Source: Morinoia aosen
Taxonomy: Eukaryota > Arthropoda > Malacostraca > Amphipoda > Talitridae
DNA: 64,000 nucleotides
Assembly (NCBI GenBank): GCA_030386875.1
Contig: CM059573.1
Span: forward strand, 31,041,891-31,105,890
Direction of reading: 5' to 3'
The notes below the pieces were generated by a model. It ran no database searches and was not told where the DNA came from. It saw nothing but the letters and a program-made list of their open reading frames with translations. Shown here one piece after another: positions 1 to 10,348 of this stretch; position 1 is the first letter of the stretch, and every line of letters starts with the position of its first letter. The translations under genes and the position numbers were made by a program.

Positions 1-37
1 AAAACCTGTTTTAGTTAGGCTGGAACTATCAAGACTT

Positions 38-1500
38 CACCTTTTTCACTTCAAATTAAACTAAATTCACCTTCAATATATCCAAGTCATGCTCAATTTA
101 ATCTAAGTCGCGTTCAATTTAATCCAGATCAAGTTTGAATTAATCCAAGTCAAACTCATATGAATCCAACCCTAAGTTGAGTTAAGAATTGACATCATCA
201 CACGTTATTTTGAGTGTTTTTGTGTTAAATATGTTTCAATTGGGTGTGATGAGCGAGACTATCGTTTTTCCTTTCAGCAAGGAATACATAAAACTTCTGC
301 CGGTGTTGCAATTGAAAGAGACAAGCTGTCGTAAAACGCGCCAAGTATCCAGCATCAGGAGGCAGAGTGTGATTCAGATCTTTGACCGAAAGTCAATTAT
401 AAAAACTTCATATTGTACTACACATTACATTAAAGTTATTTTAAAATTCTACATTAATGGTAGTATGCATCCATTCAAATATTTACGTTAAAAAGGTAAT
501 TTTATGTTACACATACCTGTATCGAGGATTTATTTACACTGAAATAGATATTTATGTAGGTGAAATTTCACTTTACCACATATATGAAGTCATATATACA
601 TGCAACTACATCCTATTATCTTTAGACTTTGTGTCCAATGCCTGAAATACATGTAATACATAAAATAAAATACATAAAAAATAGCAATAAAGCCCTTTTT
701 TCGCTCGTCCAAACGATTTTCGTAGAAACAAGTTACAATTTATTTCACCGATATAGATGATATATTTACCTTGGCCTCTCAATTTGAAAGGATGGCAACA
801 TTTTTACTGCTAATGCAGGAATGTATGTGTACTAATGTAATCATATAAATTGTATTCAAACGGAATCCATAAGTACTCAGTAAACCGCAGTTGTGGATTT
901 CTTACATAGATGAAATTTACATATCGTCCAATAGTTATCTTATGCAGTTGCATGCACATAATTTCATATATAAACATGGGATTAAGTGGAATTTCGCACA
1001 TGAATCGCTAAATGAGTGTAAATAAATCTTCTACACTATTGTGTGTCACATAAAATTACCTTTTGAACATGAATATTTGAATTGATCCGTACTGCCATTG
1101 ATGTAAAATTTTATAACACCTTTAATTAGTATAATACGAAGTTTTTATAAGTAACTTCAAAGATCTGAATCACACTCTGCCTCCTGATGGTGGATACTAA
1201 GCACATTTTACGATAGCTTGTCTCTTTAAATTGCAACACCGGCGGAAGTCTTATGTATTCCTTGTCGAAAGAAAAACAATTGTCTTGCTCAGCACACCCA
1301 ATAGGAACATATATAACACGAAAAATACTAAAATTACGCGTATGTCAATTCTTAACTCAACTTAGGGTTGCACCAATTTGAGTTTGACTTGAATTAATTT
1401 GATCTTGGCTTGGATCAAATTGAACTTGACTTGGATTAAATTGAACTTGACTTGGATTAAATTGAACATGACTTGGATTAATTTAAAGTGAAAAAGGTAC
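38..1500. mobile_element. Foldback element, near-complete palindrome of about 1.46 kb
   Basis: The left arm (about 38-640) reappears as its reverse complement at about 900-1500, with a short unpaired centre near 770. Matching landmarks are the CACTCTGCCTCCTGATG segment at about 1165-1187 against its complement at about 355-378, and AAGGTAATTTTATG at 493 against 1051-1064. The outer part of each arm holds degenerate tandem copies of a roughly 20-bp unit of the type TTGGATTAAATTGAACTTGAC. No coding capacity is visible, and the short ORFs across it are not credible. It is most likely a non-autonomous DNA transposon of foldback type. No target duplication could be identified because the left edge is close to the window end. 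Confidence 0.75.
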
Positions 1501-1639
1501 GGGTAACATAGGTATCCTTCTTTAGGTTTATAAGTCACTTTAACTCCTCATAACTCCAAAACTAAGGAGTTTTGGGTACTTCATCATTCGTGGAAATCAA
1601 TTTATTTTGAGTTTTTCAATCTATGATTGAAATTTGTCC

Positions 1640-3113
1640 GCACAAAAAATACCCAATATATGTATATAATAAAACGGCAGGTGTTTCCATCAATTGACAA
1701 AGAACTCTTATGTTATTATAATGGGAATCACCTTCATTGGATGGTATCATAAATATTATTCAAATAATTTGAAAACCTGGCATCTGCTCACTCATGTTTG
1801 TAAGTAAAGAATATTGCGTGGAAATTGAATGTATCGTTAAAAAAATGCAGGTTATTGTAGGAAAAGGTACGGCAAATTATTTAAAAATTTCTTGGCTATT
1901 AATAATTTGAATTATAATACACAGTTGTGGTTGCTTGGTTGGTGTGTGCGTCTGTGACATTTTTCAGGGCGTCACCCACTGAAATCCCCTAATTTATCTA
2001 ACTTTTTAAATTTCACTGTACACATTTCTATTGCACCCACGGGAACGAAAATGCATACAGATATGTAAAATTTATTTGAACACACTTGCTTATACGAAAT
2101 TTTCCGATTTTCGCAATGGTGAAAAGTTATTGCTCGATCATATAAACCATTTATATTTTTGCGCAAAACACTACTCCTTCTACATTTTTCAATTTAGAAG
2201 CTTAATTTTTGTCTCATCCGACACAGAAAGACTTTGGGAACTTGAAAATTAATTTTCATTTGAGTTTTGAATTAAAAAAAATTATTGACACATCTGTCAA
2301 GGAAAATTATTTTTTCAAAATAATCCCAAATTTTTCAGTATAGAATTTAATTTGAAATTCAAATAGAATTCCGTTTCGCTACGCTGTTCCCATTGTCTTA
2401 CTGCGTTGAATGAGACCAAATTTAAGCTTCTACTTCGTAAATTGTAGAGGAAGTAGTGTTCTGCGCTAATTCATATTAATGGTTTCGTATGTTCGTACAA
2501 TAACTTTTTTTATTGTGAAAATCGGAAAATTTTATAGAAACAAACGTGTTCAGAATTCAATTTTATATATTTTTATGCATTTTCATTTCTCTAGGTGCAA
2601 AAAAAATGTGTATAGTGAAATTGGAAAAATTTGGTCAAGTCCAGGGAATGACGTCCACTTAATTGGATGTTTAGTGATCGTATCTGTGATACGAGTTTCG
2701 CCAGGGCACAAATACAAGAACATTTTAATCGCAGGTACTATTAGGATTGATAAATTGGTTTTTCATTTATAACTTGAGACTTTTTTAGAGGAAACTGTTG
2801 ATTCCCGTCATTTTTGACGAATCATGTATACTAGTACATTTATATAGTAGTAAAACTTGATTTTTAACATTCTGTAATCAATTTCAAAGCCGTTCGTAAA
2901 TGAAGATTATAATAAACATATGTTCTGGTAGCAACAGCTGCAACCATTAGGAAGTAAAATATTTCTCTTATAAGTTGTGAATAGCTGGAATTGGAGTCAC
3001 TAAAGTGTGAATAGGTGGAGTCGGTGTTGAAGTCATATAATTCTGGAAAGGTGGAGTCGGAGTCGGAGTCGAAGTCGCAAATTTATTCCTCCAACTCTGC
3101 AACCCTGGATTCA
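1640..3113 (+). repeat. Dispersed repeat family K, copy 1, interrupted
   Basis: About 1640-1969 and 2666-2960 align, in order, with 40930-41525: shared segments include the CCTGGCATCTGCTCACT core, the GTGTGTGCGTCTGTGAC segment and the CCCGTCATTTTTGACGA palindrome. The two halves are split by a foldback insertion (separate entry). The right end runs into a GGAGTC-type array (about 3020-3075) followed by a CTCCAACTCTGCAACCCTG end, as in the copy at 44080-44395. Coding potential is absent. The class is unknown; it may be a non-autonomous DNA transposon. Confidence 0.6.
1970..2665. mobile_element. Foldback/MITE inserted into family K copy 1
   Basis: The left arm (about 1970-2240) and right arm (about 2385-2665) are imperfect reverse complements. 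For example AATTTCACTGTACACAT at about 2011 pairs with ATGTGTATAGTGAAATT at about 2607, and the GAAGCTTAATTTTTGTCTCAT segment (about 2197) pairs with the ATGAGACCAAATTTAAGCTTC segment at about 2410. Removing it restores continuity of the surrounding repeat with the copy at 40.9-41.5 kb. Exact termini and target duplication are uncertain. Confidence 0.65.
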
Positions 3114-3373
3114 AGTAAGCAACTTGCTTCCGCTATGGTGACTAGAGTTAATAAGTCATTCTGGCAGTACTCGTAATTTTGAATTTCAAGCACTCTTGAG
3201 TGAAATAAATGTGCTGCTTGTGACAGTGCTGTTATATACTTCACGATAAAAATAACCTGAGTAGAATTGTGGTTTAAAACGTTTATTTGTTTTGGTTGGG
3301 AAGAAAGGAAGTCTATTTTTTATGTTTCCCTAACTAAATTTTCAAAAGATGTTTTGTAAAGGTCGGTCATTAA

Positions 3374-5577
3374 TAGAGCTGTGCTATTGCATAACTTGCA
3401 TATATGCACGCCAAGAGATATGCAGAGTGTTTTATGCAATGCAAAGAATTATCTCGTGCATATGCAAAATCACATATGCAATTTTGCATATGCAACATAA
3501 CAGATGTAATATGCAAAATGCATATTGCATATGCACGATATCGTTGCATATATGCTGTAATACGAATGTTGTAATTTTTTTAATATAAAACTGCAAATTG
3601 GTTATTAGAACCAGAAATTTTGTACATTGATGGGATCTCTCGCATACACACTACACTATCAGTTGTTAGAGCAACATCTCAAGTTTTACCCGGTGCGCTA
3701 TGTTCAGTACCTGATGCCCAGGTTTCCTACTTGACATGTTCTTCAGTTAAATTTGGTTCATCAATAAAATACAATAGAGGTGTCCAAACTGAATTTATTG
3801 GAGTTTGAAGTTTTTAAGAATTGCATGGTGTAATAGTTTTTGCACACCTAGTTATAGTTTTCTTGTTTTGTTCTACACATAGGCCTACCTACACGTACAA
3901 AGTGATAAAGTGGAAATGCAACTGTGAAGTTTGTATCAATTCCCGAAACATATGCGTTTAGTGAATTAATAATAAATACCTTTGTTGTGCTCTGCTTGCT
4001 CATAAAAAATGAGAAAGAACTCAATAAGGTTATTCCTAGAATTCCGAATATGCCACAAATTCACAAAATTTGCATCATTACAGTGATTTCGCTTTCTGGA
4101 CTTACATAAGGACAATCAAATCTGCAATTGACATTTGTAGATTATATGCTGATTTGAATATTCCTGCAATATATGGCAATTCAAAACCTAATGCAAATGT
4201 CCGGTATTTGTAGGATGTCCGGAATGAGAGGGATTACCTAGAGGAAGATTATGAGAACTTTTTCGCAAAATTTTGTACTAATTTTTGTGTTTAAATTTAC
4301 AGATGTGTTGGATAATATGATGATGATTGAAGAAATGAACAAATTTTTTTTAGTATTCTAATAATTACCAATCTTAATTAGTTACACCATTCCAAAATAC
4401 GCCAAAGTGTAAGGAATAATACTTAAGAAAATGAATTCTCAGAATATGACTTTCGGGACCGAAATCTGTATTTTACTTATTGCCGGAAAACTGTAAGTTT
4501 GTCGTGCAATCTAATGAGAGTATACACTGTTATTATCAAAATATCTTTTGCAACTTCATAGACATGAATAACGAAGAAAATACGTTTGGTTCAGCATACA
4601 GTTAACCGATATTGACCCATTTTCTTCTTCGCTAAAATCACCGAAAGCTAGTAGTTTAACCCCCATGTATCATTTAATGTACGAAACTAACTTTTAGTGC
4701 TCGCCGTGGCCGAGTGTTTGAGAACGTACCCATCCGTGGAGGTGTCAAGGGTTCGAACCCCGGCGCTGCACGGCGATTTTCCACGTTGGGTAAAAGGAAA
4801 ACTCAAACACAATACCCCACTCTACCCAGATATCTGAAATGGATACCGGCTCGACAGGGGAGCAACCGTCCTGGCGTAATAGTAATACGGCATTTGAAAA
4901 ACCAATGTACAAGATGATATTTATCATGCTGAATTGATTGGAATAAAACTTTTTTTCTAGATTGCTAGCACGAGAAGATCTTCCCATGATTAGGGATGTC
5001 AACTCAATTTTGCGTGGCTATCCTGTTGAGAAACGAAGACCAACGAACCAAATTTGTTGACGAACGAAGTATAATAGTTGGTTCCTCTTTCCATCTGACA
5101 TGAAGAATTTTAAATTTGCTCGCTGATGTACGGTGTAGAATGAGTGTTTTCGCAATACAAAATTATTCATGCCGATAAGCAAAAAAAAGTGTCCTATTTG
5201 AAAACATTAAAAAGTACATTATTATTAAATGTAACCACAGTTGTTAAACATTGTTTTACTTTGAAATCTTATGTAATCATAATTTCATGTTTTCTTCACT
5301 ATTAGCAAATCTCGATATTCTAAATATTGAACACTATTGTATTGAATCATTACCTTAGAGTTCAATATTTACAACATCAAACAAGTTCCAACTAACTGAA
5401 GTCGGTCATTCAGCAGTGCATGTGCAAGACTTGATCGCATATTGTTTGCATATAAATGCAAGTACTGTGCATACGACACTCCGCAACCGCATAAATGCAA
5501 CTTCAAGCCGCATATTTTTTGCGCGCATAATTTCATATGCGCTTGCATATATGCACGTGCATATTGGCACAGCTCTA
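3374..5577. mobile_element. hAT-type DNA transposon, non-autonomous, 2.2 kb
   Basis: The ends are perfect inverted copies of TAGAGCTGTGC, at 3374-3384 and 5567-5577, flanked by the identical 8-bp sequence GTCATTAA at 3366-3373 and 5578-5585. An 8-bp duplication and short terminal repeats are the signature of hAT transposition. Both subterminal regions (about 3385-3560 and 5410-5565) are crowded with TGCATA/ATGCAT words, which in hAT elements often act as transposase binding sites. No transposase gene is seen inside; short ORFs at 3620-3808 and 3924-4109 have no recognisable domains. A tRNA-derived SINE lies within it. Confidence 0.75.
4698..4930 (+). repeat. tRNA-derived SINE
   Basis: The 5' part reads as a tRNA-like module with an A-box-like TGGCCGAGTG and a nearly perfect B box GGTTCGAACCC about 45 bp later, the internal RNA polymerase III promoter layout of tRNA genes and SINEs. 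The acceptor ends do not pair well and the module continues without a terminator into a body of about 150 bp, so it is a SINE and not a tRNA gene. The 3' boundary is approximate. Confidence 0.65.
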
Positions 5578-5644
5578 GTCATTAATATGTTACATAACGC
5601 ATGAAACACAGCATCCACTATATACGAGTAATAATACACAGCTG

Positions 5645-5800
5645 TTGCTCACTTGATTGGTTAGTTGGCCGGTGTGTCTGGACTCTATTTAAAGGATGCT
5701 AGATGGCCGTTTCTGTGATACGAGTTTCACCAGTGCACAAATACAAGTTTATTTTATATGCTGGAACTATTCGGATTGGTATATTTGTATCTCATCCACC
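5645..5800 (+). repeat. Family K fragment, copy 2
   Basis: It matches the central part of copy 1 and of the 40.9 kb copy: the GTGTGTCTGGACTC segment, then CTGTGATACGAGTTTCACCAG and the ATTCGGATTGGTATATTTG stretch. Both sides are truncated. Confidence 0.55.
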
Positions 5801-6345
5801 TCTGGAAGATTTGTAGATGGAAATTTTATTATTTTCCATTATTGTGTTTTATATTAATTTACAGCTATCATTGTGTTCATACAGAACTAGAAACCGAGGC
5901 TTTGAATCGAAAGAAGCTCGTACCTTGTGCATGGAAATTAAGGACATAATTATTGTTCTTGTCTAAATGTTTTGAGGTTTGAAAGACGATGACGAAAGAA
6001 GCTAATTGTGGTCTGGAAACCGACTAAATACGGACAACTGAACTCACGTTTCTTGCTGTTGGGTCGAACTTTTCCCGGACGCATCCAGGATACTCCAATC
6101 AGGAAGCCATTTCATGCGGATACAAACGAGAAGGATGAAGATGCATCGACCCTCAAGTTTTTGACGGCACAGAAAACCAAACTTCCTGGAAAGTTGCAGC
6201 TCTGTGGACTGGACTGCGGAGTGAATACTGAACAACATACAGAACAGCCAAATCAGTTATTTCTTATTGCGGGAAGACATGAAAAATATGCTGAACCACT
6301 AGAGAGGTGATATTGTACTAGTTTGTTAGTTGTTTGCATCTAAGT
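5800..6345. other. Anonymous sequence with one unassigned 100-aa ORF
   Basis: The open frame at 6008-6310 (+) has no recognisable motif and its reverse strand is also open, so coding is unproven. Nothing else was seen. Confidence 0.3.
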
Positions 6346-6349
6346 TGTT

Positions 6350-6390
6350 AACTTCACCCTACCCAATTGAAAATCAAGGACGTATCGCCG
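6350..6390 (+). repeat. Short repeat shared in inverted orientation with 11.44-11.48 kb
   Basis: CCCAATTGAAAATCAAGGACG followed by a CGCCGGTG motif occurs here and as its reverse complement at about 11440-11478. Similarity ends soon after, so only a fragment of the parent repeat can be defined. Confidence 0.45.
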
Positions 6391-6399
6391 GTGTATTAA

Positions 6400-7835
6400 G
6401 GACGTGAGGGTCTATTATGCACGATTTATAGGCTAGTCGGCCGGCTCTGCTTTAACACTGCCTCTACGCGCCCCAAACCAAGCGCGGTCAAGCTCGGACG
6501 TGAAATTCATAGTTGGCCTTGGATGAATAGAAGGCGCAAAATTTTCAGTTGATTAACGGCCGTAACATTTGAAAGCGGCATGACTCGATCTGTCAGTTAA
6601 TGACAGCGTGTCATCGTGAGCGTACTGGCGGTTACTGCCTCTGCAAAGGTTGCGTTTGGTGTTTCGACTGTGTTCTTCACAATCATTGCGTTAGGCCAAT
6701 TGTGACGTAGTATTGCATCAGATGCCCAAAACATGTTTATTGATATTATATTGATTGTTTTCTGGGATGTTGTGGCGATCAACCGTTATGCTCATCCTCA
6801 GATTTTTCTCGTCACTTCTCGAGCTCAAGCTGAGTTCAATTTTTTAAACATAGTTATGTGAAGTGTTGTTCGTCCAACTGTTTTGAAACTAGAACAGTGG
6901 TATCCATATCAAAGTACTCTGGATAGTTTACTGAGCAAGTTTACAGAAAAGTTCACATTCACTTGATTCATTTGCAAGTTTTTCACAGAGTGGCTATAAA
7001 GACTTTTTTTCAAATGCGTATTGATGTCACAATAAGTTACTTATTTTCACGATATTAATAAGTGCAAATGCTGACATTGAACAATAAATTAAACCAATAT
7101 GTTTTTCACAGTGCTTTGTATCAGTGCCCACAAGAATAGAGGAAAACGCTGGTGATAAACCAAAACTGTGAGTTTATAATGAAAAATCGATTGCTCTAAA
7201 TATGTATCATGGCCAAAAAATAGCACAACGTTCTGTGACTCTTGCACTTTTGGGACTTAGCACTCCTACAGGGTCCGAGAGATGTGAATTTGGGTCATTT
7301 TATATTGTAATTATCGTTTTGCCTTTCCATGATAGACATTCTTTATTCATTTTCTTACTGTCCATGCTATGTCGTCTTCAACTATTCTCTTGTTTAATTT
7401 GTTTTTCAAGATTTGTAATTCTGTGCATTGAGTCCTGCGCAACAGTGCATCCTATCTATCATTTGTGGTTATGGTTTATTGCAAATACTTTTTTGGTAGA
7501 TAATTGCGCTAGCTAATTGTGCTCTAATTTTTTCTCTAAAACCGCATTAGTAACGCAAGGAAATTCTTTTGTGCTATTCTTTGCCTTTGCTTGCCATTTG
7601 GTGCTCTAATGAAATATTTTCCAGTCTTTGAACTTGTTATTTGAAATGCTGTTCAGCATCCAGCCAATAAACAAGCACATTCAGTTAACTTTAAGTGCCT
7701 ACGTATGTAATTTATGAATGATGCATTCCTTTTGCAAATTTTTTTTTTTGCTGGTTCATTGGTCACTCAGCTGATGCACGGTATTGAAAATTAACGTTGT
7801 AACTCTAATTTCATCCGTTATGTTCTTTAATGATA
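6400..7835. other. Anonymous AT-rich sequence, nothing recognised
   Basis: It holds only short unassigned open frames, the longest at 7202-7516 (104 codons, hydrophobic and cysteine-rich, no family match recognised). No repeats shared with the rest of the window were noticed. Confidence 0.3.
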
Positions 7836-7849
7836 TTCAAAATGTTCCC

Positions 7850-8206
7850 CTCCCTCACGGGGATACAACTATTGTATCTATGGGAAGTAGCGCTCCCAGG
7901 GGGACAATGTGAGGGCCCGAGCTAAAGGTTAGGTAAGCCTTTTTGTTAAAATAGCACAGGTTTTTGCTTTGTTACGGACCATATTTTTTCGGTTCACTGC
8001 TGTTCTGTTTTTCAGCACCTACTACTTTCTTCTTCAACTTTGATCTTGTTTCATGAACTTCTTTCCCATCTTACTGTTTCTATGACCCTTCAGCATAGAT
8101 TCCTCATTTTCTTATCTCCATACTAAATGGTGCCTTCCTCTCTTTGATACGTTCTATTTTCGTAGCGGATGAGGAGGCCTAAACTAACTTATAATCTAAT
8201 CTAATC
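7850..8206 (+). repeat. Family S retroposed repeat with 14-bp target duplication
   Basis: This 357-bp unit is flanked by TTCAAAATGTTCCC at 7836-7849 and again at 8207-8220. It starts with a GGATACAACTATTGTATCTATGG block and ends in short tandem TAATC/CTAAT units. A long target duplication plus a simple-repeat 3' end indicates target-primed retroposition, so it is a SINE or a 5'-truncated LINE tail. Related copies occur at about 10349-10612, 12165-12572 (reverse) and 26826-27175. No clear polymerase III boxes were seen. Confidence 0.7.
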
Positions 8207-8404
8207 TTCAAAATGTTCCCTCCAGGCAAATCATTTCCATAATGAACAAAAATGTGAGAGATCTATCGAGAATACTATGCATATATAATGTACATGAGCG
8301 TTGAAATGGCTCTCTGTACACTTGAGTTGATATATCTTTATATTAGGAAAAAAATAAAATATGATATATTTTATTGGTTTATTTCTTGATGTATAGATTA
8401 TCAA

Positions 8405-8406
<2 letters not shown>

Positions 8407-8462
<56 letters not shown>
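8407..8462. repeat. (TA)n microsatellite
   Basis: About 50 bp of nearly uninterrupted AT dinucleotides sit directly at the left edge of the hammerhead-bearing foldback. Confidence 0.9.
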
Positions 8463-8633
8463 TCTATATATTCTATATATTTTGGTAGTAACCCTTCCTT
8501 GATACAGGTTTCATTAAGAATAATGCCATATTGATTATTAATAATAGTTTTGTTCAATTTTTCTAGTTTTCGGAAGAGTTTACTTTGATCGAAATTTATT
8601 GAATTTAAACGCTCCCCTAACGTTTTGTGATTA

Positions 8634-8687
8634 AAATTTTGCGACGCGTTTCGTCCTGTGTCCACGGACATCATCAGGCTAAACATA
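8634..8687 (-). ncRNA. Hammerhead-ribozyme-like motif, left arm
   Basis: On the minus strand the order is GC (stem I), CTGATGA, GTCC, loop, GGAC, GAAA, AC-GC-GT, C, GC. Helix II has one unpaired T next to the core. Stem I can continue with A/T pairs. The motif matches the conserved hammerhead nucleotides; activity is not shown. Confidence 0.5.
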
Positions 8688-8876
8688 GGTTGAGTTGTGC
8701 AGCTAATAGAATGAAGAAGTGGGCAGAGTCGCTGCGGTTACCCGAATGTAGAGATGTGATGCATTTGATGCAAGTTAGAAGGTGTACAGTTGGTCTGCGA
8801 AGTGAGGAGGGCAAGGCGACCTAGGTTCCGTAGTGGAAGGTACATTCTCCTTTCTATTAGCTGCACAACTCAAACT

Positions 8877-8927
8877 ATTTTCAGCCTGATGATGTCCGTG
8901 GACACAGGACGAAACGCGTCGCAAAAT
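8877..8927 (+). ncRNA. Hammerhead-ribozyme-like motif, right arm
   Basis: Plus-strand counterpart of the left-arm motif. ATTTT, a CA bulge and GC upstream of CTGATGA can pair with GC and AAAAT downstream of the predicted cleavage triplet GTC, giving a type I arrangement with helix II GTCC/GGAC and a very short helix III. Confidence 0.5.
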
Positions 8928-9055
8928 TTTAATCACATAACATTAGGGGAGCTTTTAAATTCAATAAATTCCGATCAAAGTTAACTCTTCCGAAAACTAG
9001 AAAAATTGAACAAAACCATTATTAATAATCAATGTGGCATTATTTGTAATGAAAC

Positions 9056-9108
<53 letters not shown>
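9056..9108. repeat. (TA)n microsatellite with TG interruptions
   Basis: It separates the hammerhead foldback from the next MITE. The TA dinucleotides also serve as the target site of that MITE. Confidence 0.9.
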
Positions 9109-9450
9109 AGGGTGTTATGTAATTCAATGCACAGATTTTAACCAAATGCAGAAAAACGCAAAATAAAACGATTTTCATGAGTGACAAAACCTCGAAACTG
9201 CTTTGTTTTCGAGAAATGACCTGAAATAATTTCAGATTCCCGTAAGAATAGGCTAGACATGCAGCCAACGAGTAAAAACGAAACTTCTTTGGCACGCGCT
9301 TCAGGCTATTCTTACAGGAATCTATAATTATTTCAGGTCATCATTTCTCGAAAACAAAGAAGTTGTGAGGTTTTGTCACTCCTGAAAATCGTTTTAGTTT
9401 CCGTTTTTCTGCCTATGGTTAAAATCCGCATCGCATCACACAACACCCTG
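9109..9450. mobile_element. Tc1/mariner-type MITE, 342 bp, full-length foldback
   Basis: It begins AGGGTGTTATGTAATTC and ends GCATCACACAACACCCT. The two halves are inverted copies through matching blocks such as AAAACGATTTTCA and TTTGTTTTCGAGAAATGA. It is flanked by TA on both sides (9107-9108 and 9451-9452), as expected for TA-targeting mariner-type transposition. No gene. Confidence 0.75.
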
Positions 9451-9456
9451 TAAATA

Positions 9457-10335
9457 CCGGGTGTCCCACAAAAATGTCCCCGACATTTTAATTGATTGTA
9501 TATCCGCTTTAAATTAACATATTTGAAAGGTCTTTTTTCACAATGCAATGAATTTTGTTCCCTTTTCGGATAATTTAAGTTTTTGAAAATCGTTTACTAA
9601 CCACTTTACAGTGATCGATTTGCTGAAACAGGTAGAACAACTAATTGCTCATAGGAAAAGTTTTCAAAACAACACTGGTGTTCTTCATTTCTAAATACAT
9701 TACTTACTTCCTTATTTCATCATATGAAGACACCTAAAATGCAGCTCACTCACGATCAAAGAATTTTCCTCGTATGAGAATATGAAGCAACGGTAAACTG
9801 TGAACAAGTAAGAGGAGCATTTAATTTTCTTTCTAATTTTCTAACTGTGCGATACACAGTTTTCTTATCGGACGTGTATCTTTCCGGAAATTTTTCATTA
9901 ATTGCTCTTCGAACTTTTTCACAGTTTTTCGTTGCCTCATATTGCAATACGATGAAAATTATTTGTTCGTTAGTGAACTGCATTTTAGGTGTCTTCAAAT
10001 AATGAAATAAGCGAGTAAAAAACTTCTCAAAGCGTTTAAATACTTGGTGGTATGTAGGATACATCATTGTGAAATTATTATAAATAGTAAGTATTAAGAA
10101 ATGAAGAACACCAGTGTTGTTGTTTTTTAAATATTTCCTTAGAACAATTATATTTTCTACCTCTTTCAGTAAATCGAACTCTGTAAAGTTGTTATTAAAC
10201 GATTTTCAAAAAAATAGACTATTCGAAACTGAAACAAAATTTAATTCATTGTGAAAAAATACATTTTAAATATGTTAATTTAAAGCGGAGATATAATCAT
10301 TTAAAAACTCCGAGACATTTTTGTGGGACACGCGA
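9457..10335. mobile_element. Mariner-type MITE with transposase HTH remnants in both arms
   Basis: The terminal sequence CCGGGTGTCCCACAAAAATGT (about 9457) returns inverted at about 10313-10334, and inverted similarity continues for several hundred bp around a centre near 9860, with TA at both edges. The right arm on the minus strand encodes a decayed N-terminal helix-turn-helix region; the left arm carries the matching segment in the plus direction (about 9725-9835). A related copy is at 40144-40923. Confidence 0.75.
9756..10067 (-). pseudogene. Mariner-like transposase N-terminal fragment (DUF4817-type HTH)
   Basis: The 103-codon frame contains FTNEQIIFIVLQYEATKNC, then KVRRAINEKFPER and KTVYRTVRKLERK. 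This spacing matches the DNA-binding helix-turn-helix at the N-terminus of arthropod mariner-like transposases, which recognise the terminal inverted repeats. There is no catalytic domain after it; the frame runs into the MITE centre. It is a remnant kept inside a non-autonomous element. The same family's C-terminal tail appears separately at 28.6-28.8 kb. Confidence 0.55.
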
Positions 10336-10348
10336 TATAATGTAGACA

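Larger units (their letters stand above)
8490..9055. mobile_element. Inverted-repeat element with two hammerhead-like cores
   Basis: The left arm (about 8508-8716) is repeated as its reverse complement at about 8858-9056, around a unique spacer of about 140 bp. Both sides abut (TA)n tracts. Each arm contains CTGATGA, a GTCC/GGAC stem, GAAA and a short AC-GC-GT stem ending in GTC, the conserved core of the hammerhead ribozyme. Penelope-like retroelements are known to carry such ribozymes in their terminal repeats, so this may be a head-to-head pair of such termini. No reverse transcriptase is present here. Confidence 0.6.

Noticed and set aside
4698-4780. A genuine tRNA gene
   Set aside because: A and B boxes are present but the acceptor stem does not close and there is no T-run terminator; it continues into a SINE body.
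5405-5577. A 170-bp MITE bounded by GTCATTCA and GTCATTAA
   Set aside because: The better explanation is the larger element 3374-5577, whose ends and 8-bp duplication match exactly; the GTCATTCA match at 5405 is imperfect and lacks a matching terminal repeat.
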